Assembly (NCBI GenBank): GCA_040880205.1
Contig: JBBDIU010000074.1
Location: 1-26,690 of the forward strand
Length of the DNA: 26,690 nt
Source: WACF01 sp040880205
GTDB lineage: Bacteria > Pseudomonadota > Gammaproteobacteria > Pseudomonadales > Cellvibrionaceae
Direction of reading: 5' to 3'
The translations under genes were made by a program, and so were the position numbers. A model generated the notes under the pieces. That model was not told the DNA's origin. It saw only the letters and a list, made by a program, of their open reading frames with translations, and made no database searches. This document shows, in pieces, positions 22,703 to 26,690 of this stretch. Numbering within the stretch: the first letter of the stretch is position 1; each line of letters opens with the position of its first letter.

Positions 22703-25700
22703 TGAGCAATCAACACTCCGACACCAACGAACGCTCTAGCGAGGTCGAGTTGCTGAACACCACCGATGATCAGCTGGAGGAAGTCAGCAACGATTTGCCC
22801 AGCCTGAGCATTCGGCGGCCGGTGCTGGTATTGGTATTGAACCTGCTCATCGCCCTGGCGGGCGTGGCCGCCATTATGGCGGTGGAAGTGCGGGAACTGC
22901 CCGACGTGGACCGTCCCATCGTCACCGTCCGCGCAAGCTATCCCGGCGCTTCCCCCGAGACCATGGACTCCGAAGTGGCAAGCATCCTGGAAGGCGCCGT
23001 GGCCCGGGTATCCGGCGTGACGAATATCAACGTCTCCTCGGAAGAAAACAGCTCGCGCATCCGGATTGAATTCCAGCCCGGTATGGATCTGGATAATGCC
23101 GCCTCGGATGTGCGTGAAGCAATCAGCCGTGTTCAGCGCCGCCTGCCGGAGCGGGTGGAGGAGGTGCGGGTCCTCAAGGCCGACGACGACTCCGACCCCA
23201 TCGTCAACCTGGCCGTGGTGAGTGACCAACTGCTCGAGGAAGAAATAACCCGAATCGTGGAAAAGGACATCATCCCGGAATTCATTTCGGTGGACGGGGT
23301 GGCCGATGTCCGGCTGTTTGGCGCGCGCGATCGCCTGCTTCGCGTGGTGGTCGATCCCATGCGACTGACCAGCTACGGCATTTCCGTGAGCGATATGTCG
23401 CAGGTACTGCGACAGGCCTCCTTTGACGTGCCCGCCGGCAGTTTCCGCTCGGAAGACCAGGAACTCATCGTCCGCGCCGACGCGTCGGTGGCGACGGAAC
23501 AACAAGTGGCCGACATTATTATTCGCGACAATTTGCGCATCGGCGATGTGGCCACTGTGTATTTCGCGCCGCGAGACGCACGCAACTATACCCGCTTGGA
23601 CGGCCGCCAAGTCGTGGGAATGGGTGTGGTACGACAGGCCCGCTCCAATACCATTCAAATCTCCAACGATGTGCGCGACGCCGTGACCCGGCTGAATGAA
23701 CGGTTTGATAACCTGGAGCTGTTGGTAACCAATGACAATGCGGAATTTATCCGCAAATCCGTTACCGAAGTTTTGATCACGCTGTCGCTTACTATCGGTA
23801 TTGTGATTGCCACAATCTGGTTGTTCATGGGTTCACTGCGCGCCACCCTGGTGCCCAGCGTGGCCATTCCGGTGGCCCTGATCGGCACGGTTGCCGCCAT
23901 CTGGCTGTTCGGTTTTTCCATTAATATTCTCACCCTGTTGGCCCTGGTGCTCGCCACCGGTTTGGTGGTGGACGATGCCATTGTGGTGCTGGAAAACATT
24001 CAGCGCCGGCGCGCCCAGGGCTTGGGCGCCCGCGCCGCCGCGGTACTCGGCACTCGCCAGGTGTTCTTTGCGGTGGTCACCACCAGTGTGGTGCTGATGT
24101 CGGTATTCGTGCCCATCGCCTTTCTGCCCAGCACCGCCGGGCGCCTGTTCCGGGAATTCGGCCTGGTGCTGGCGGTGGCCGTGGGCATTTCCAGTTTTGT
24201 TGCCCTGTCACTGGTCCCCGCCATGGCGTCGCGCCTGCCGGCAAAGCAGGTTCATGGCAAGCTCGGCACCCTGCTGGCAAACTTTGGCAACTCCGCGCGC
24301 GGCTTTTACGAACGCTCCCTGTCCGTGGTACTGCACCATCCGGTGGTGACGTTGATGGTCGCCCTGGTGATTGGCGCGGCGGCCGCATCCGCCTTCCAAG
24401 GCCTCACCCGGGAACTTCTACCGCCGGAAGACCGCGGCATGATTATGGTCAACGCCAATGGCCCGGACGGTGTGGGTATTGGCTACATGGAACGACAAAC
24501 ACAAAAAGTGGAAGATATTCTGCAGCCCCTGGTGGACAACGGCGAGATAAGGTCCATGTTCACCATGATAGGCGCCTGGGACCCCAACCGAAGCCGCATT
24601 ACCGCTCCCCTGGTCGATTGGGACCAACGGCAACGCAGTCAGCAGGAGATTATGGAATCCCTGCGCGAACCTCTTGAGCAAATCCCGGGTGCACGAGTCA
24701 ATGTGGGTAGCGGCAACAGCCTCAATTTGCGCGGCGCCGATAGCGGCGGCATTGAGATAGCCCTGCTGGGCAACGACTACCAGGAAATATTCGAAGCCGC
24801 CCAAGCGCTTGCCCGCGCCATCGAAGATACCAGTTCCAATCTGTCCCGCCCCGAAATTTCCTACGATCCCAGCCAGCCACAGTTGTCGGTGCAAGTGGAT
24901 CGCCGTCGCGCGGCGGATTTGGGCGTGGAGCTCGACAGCCTGGCGGCAACCCTGCGCGCGATGATTGATGGCGACGAAATTGTCGACCTCAACGTGGACG
25001 ATGAGATTGTCCCCATTTTGCTGGAGTCCAGCAGTGGCGAAATTAACGATCCTTCCGACCTCGTCAACCTTTACGTAAGCGCCCGCGATGGCAAGCTGCT
25101 ACCTTTGTCCAGCCTGGTAACGCTCAAGGAAGAAGGCGTGGCAGCGGAATTGGAGCGCCACGGCCAACGACGCGCGATCGAGGTGGACATTGAAATTCCC
25201 CCGGGCTATCCACTGCAATCCGCCGTGGATGAAGTGCGGGCTATTGCCGAGGAAACACTGCCCGCCAATGTGTCGATGCTGTTGCTCGGGGAAGCCGCCG
25301 CCTTGCAGGAAACCTCCCGCGAGGTCGCCATCACCTACGGCATTGCGCTGCTTGTGGTGTTTCTCGTACTCAGCGCCCAGTTCGAAGGTTTTACCAGTGC
25401 ATTGATTGTTACCTTGATCGTGCCCTTTGGAATTGCCGCGGCAATATTCGCCCTGTTCCTCAGTGGGACCTCCGTCAATATCTATTCACAAATCGGCTTG
25501 GTCATGCTGATCGGGTTGATGGCCAAAAACGGCATCTTGCTGGTGGAATTTGCCGATCAATTGCGCGACCGCGGTTATGATGTGTTATCGGCCATTCAAA
25601 ACGGTGCCAGCGTGCGCTTGCGACCGGTGTCCATGACCATGATCTCCACCATACTGGGCGGATTGCCGCTGATTCTCAGTAGCGGCGCCGGCGCCGAAGC

Positions 25701-25878
25701 GCGCTCTTCCATCGGTTGGGTTATTTTTGGCGGGCTGGGCATGGCCGCACTGTTCACACTCTACCTCACACCAGCGCTGTACGTGCTGATCGCCCGCTTC
25801 TCATCGGCACGCGCGGCGGAAACCAAGCGGCTCACGGAAGAACTTCAGCACGCCGAAGGTCTCGCGCACCATCATTAA
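22702..25878 (+). CDS. RND multidrug efflux transporter, HAE-1 family (AcrB/MexF-like)
   Basis: The 1058-residue pump exports drugs or other hydrophobic compounds using the proton gradient. An N-terminal hydrophilic extension of about 35 residues precedes the first helix, longer than in AcrB. The porter domain has PDVDRPIVTVRASYPGASPE. The proton relay DD lies at about 424-425 in LATGLVVDDAIVVLEN. The second half has GEAAALQETSREVAITYGIALL and the helix-10 Lys region GLMAKNGILLVEFADQLRDRG. Length and duplication are complete. It is co-transcribed with the adaptor, and no TolC-type gene is present in the window. The substrates are unknown. Confidence 0.95.
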   Translation: MSNQHSDTNERSSEVELLNTTDDQLEEVSNDLPSLSIRRPVLVLVLNLLIALAGVAAIMAVEVRELPDVDRPIVTVRASYPGASPETMDSEVASILEGAVARVSGVTNINVSSEENSSRIRIEFQPGMDLDNAASDVREAISRVQRRLPERVEEVRVLKADDDSDPIVNLAVVSDQLLEEEITRIVEKDIIPEFISVDGVADVRLFGARDRLLRVVVDPMRLTSYGISVSDMSQVLRQASFDVPAGSFRSEDQELIVRADASVATEQQVADIIIRDNLRIGDVATVYFAPRDARNYTRLDGRQVVGMGVVRQARSNTIQISNDVRDAVTRLNERFDNLELLVTNDNAEFIRKSVTEVLITLSLTIGIVIATIWLFMGSLRATLVPSVAIPVALIGTVAAIWLFGFSINILTLLALVLATGLVVDDAIVVLENIQRRRAQGLGARAAAVLGTRQVFFAVVTTSVVLMSVFVPIAFLPSTAGRLFREFGLVLAVAVGISSFVALSLVPAMASRLPAKQVHGKLGTLLANFGNSARGFYERSLSVVLHHPVVTLMVALVIGAAAASAFQGLTRELLPPEDRGMIMVNANGPDGVGIGYMERQTQKVEDILQPLVDNGEIRSMFTMIGAWDPNRSRITAPLVDWDQRQRSQQEIMESLREPLEQIPGARVNVGSGNSLNLRGADSGGIEIALLGNDYQEIFEAAQALARAIEDTSSNLSRPEISYDPSQPQLSVQVDRRRAADLGVELDSLAATLRAMIDGDEIVDLNVDDEIVPILLESSSGEINDPSDLVNLYVSARDGKLLPLSSLVTLKEEGVAAELERHGQRRAIEVDIEIPPGYPLQSAVDEVRAIAEETLPANVSMLLLGEAAALQETSREVAITYGIALLVVFLVLSAQFEGFTSALIVTLIVPFGIAAAIFALFLSGTSVNIYSQIGLVMLIGLMAKNGILLVEFADQLRDRGYDVLSAIQNGASVRLRPVSMTMISTILGGLPLILSSGAGAEARSSIGWVIFGGLGMAALFTLYLTPALYVLIARFSSARAAETKRLTEELQHAEGLAHHH

Positions 25879-25913
25879 GAGATGGGAAGTGAGTTGAATC
25901 GGAAGTGGGTAGT

Positions 25914-26305
25914 GGGAAGTCGGGGTAAACACTCGTGCCCCTCCCACCGATTTCCCGCTGTCCGTTTCCCCCCCCTACAATAACGCGACCCATTGGATCG
26001 CATGTGGCCGCGGGAAGTCGAGCTAAACTCCGCGGCTTACCCCCCGACTTCCCACTCCCCACTTCCTACTCCCGATAACCCGGCCCACTTCCCACTACCG
26101 ATAATTGCCACTACCCACCAATCATGCCTACAATGGTGCGACCCATTGATGGGGAGTAGGGGCGCGGGAAGTCGGGTTAAATTGGAAGTGGTAAATGGGG
26201 AGTGGGAAGTCGGGCTAAACCCCGCGGCTTCCCCACCGACTTCCCACTCCCCACTTCCCACTCCCCACTTCCCACTTCCCACTCCCGATAATTGCTTCCC
26301 ACTAC
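25914..26305. repeat. Complex repeat region with heptamers, inverted and direct repeats before xseA
   Basis: The spacer contains no gene. GGGAAGTCG.G.TAAAC starts at 25914, 26012 and 26204, with a partial copy at 26166. In the complete copies CCGACTTCCC, or CCGATTTCCC in the first, follows within about 40 bases and can form hairpins. At 26197-26213 and 26236-26252 the arms pair perfectly over 17 bases. Heptamers TTCCCAC and TCCCCAC run at 26241-26282. CCTACAAT plus GCGACCCATTG occurs at 25974 and 26127 with three variable bases between. TCCCGATAA-type ends recur up to the xseA start. Confidence 0.75.
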
Positions 26306-26316
26306 CGATAATCGCC

Positions 26317-26690
26317 ATGAACGACGATCTGTTTGATACCGCGCCGACTCGCGACATTCTTAGCGTAAGCGAACTCAATCGCAAGGCTCGTCAGTTGCTG
26401 GAAACTCATCTGTCGCTGTTGTGGGTGGAAGGCGAAATATCCAACTTTGCCGCGCCCTCCTCCGGGCACTGGTACTTCACTCTCAAGGACAAGGATGCTC
26501 AGGTTCGCTGCGCCATGTTTCGCAATCGCAACAGCCTGGTTGGCTTCAAACCGGCGTTGGGCAAGCAGGTGGTAGTACGCGGCCGGGTGAGCTTGTACGA
26601 GGGCCGGGGCGATTATCAGTTGATTGTGGAACACGTGGAGGAAGCCGGCTTCGGTGTGTTGCAACGCGCCTTTGAGGCTTTGAAAACCAA
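26317..26690 (+). CDS. xseA: Exodeoxyribonuclease VII large subunit, N-terminal part, cut by window edge
   Basis: The 124 codons present encode the OB-fold DNA-binding domain of XseA, the large subunit of the single-strand exonuclease that trims DNA to oligonucleotides. Characteristic segments are ILSVSELNRKARQLLE, LLWVEGEISNF, SSGHWYFTLKD, AQVRCAMFR and GKQVVVRGRVSLYEGRGDYQLIVE. The start ATG 26317 gives the usual short leader before ILSVSELN. No clear ribosome-binding site is seen, because the upstream sequence is repeat-derived. Confidence 0.95.
   Translation, partial: MNDDLFDTAPTRDILSVSELNRKARQLLETHLSLLWVEGEISNFAAPSSGHWYFTLKDKDAQVRCAMFRNRNSLVGFKPALGKQVVVRGRVSLYEGRGDYQLIVEHVEEAGFGVLQRAFEALKT

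Noticed and set aside
25914..26305. CRISPR array
   Set aside because: Repeats are short, variable and unevenly spaced, with no unique spacers of constant length and no cas genes.

Overview
The window looks like a chromosomal segment of a gammaproteobacterium, probably marine or free-living. The evidence is the gene content: htpG with a sigma-32 promoter, split transhydrogenase genes pntAA/pntAB/pntB, an MFS-PlsC-AMP ligase fusion of the Aas type, an E. coli-like metA, an HAE-1 RND pump and xseA. Most genes are moderately GC-rich. The accessory block at about 12.2-17.5 kb is visibly more AT-rich in places. I cannot name the genus from sequence alone.

Layout. 1-3222 (minus strand): an acyltransferase-3 membrane protein, two PaaI-type hotdog thioesterases joined by a GTGA overlap, then htpG behind its own heat-shock promoter. 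3223-3847: intergenic, with two copies of a structured dyad repeat. 3848-7009 (plus): the Aas-type fusion, whose C-terminal ligase subdomain is missing. 7407-10203 (plus): pntAA-pntAB-pntB, each overlapping the next by one base. 10204-10441: a third, degenerate copy of the dyad repeat. 10442-12052 (minus): a hybrid histidine kinase.

12234-17487 is the most accessory part. It holds small unrelated genes in both orientations: an exported ABM-fold protein fused in frame to a HAD fragment, brnT-brnA, an S41-type protease with a 7TM-AraC regulator, a GNAT acetyltransferase, and phd-vapC. They are separated by sequences that look like integron attC sites. The clearest are at 16186-16242, where the GNAT stop codon lies inside the R'' box, and 13477-13526, a near-perfect hairpin. 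No integron integrase is visible, so I read this as an integrase-less cassette cluster (CALIN). The two toxin-antitoxin pairs would stabilise it.

17663-26690 returns to core-type genes: a small unknown protein, metA, an AGCS sodium:amino-acid symporter, a DUF3237-type exported protein, an RND adaptor/pump pair, and the start of xseA. Two intergenic stretches, 17944-18062 and 25914-26305, are built of degenerate heptamer tandem repeats; the second also carries long inverted and direct repeats.

The best candidates for something undescribed are three. The first is the dyad-repeat family, with a conserved core and stems whose bases differ between copies while pairing is kept. The second is the heptamer repeat tracts. 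The third is the 7TM-AraC/S41 two-gene unit inside the cassette cluster.
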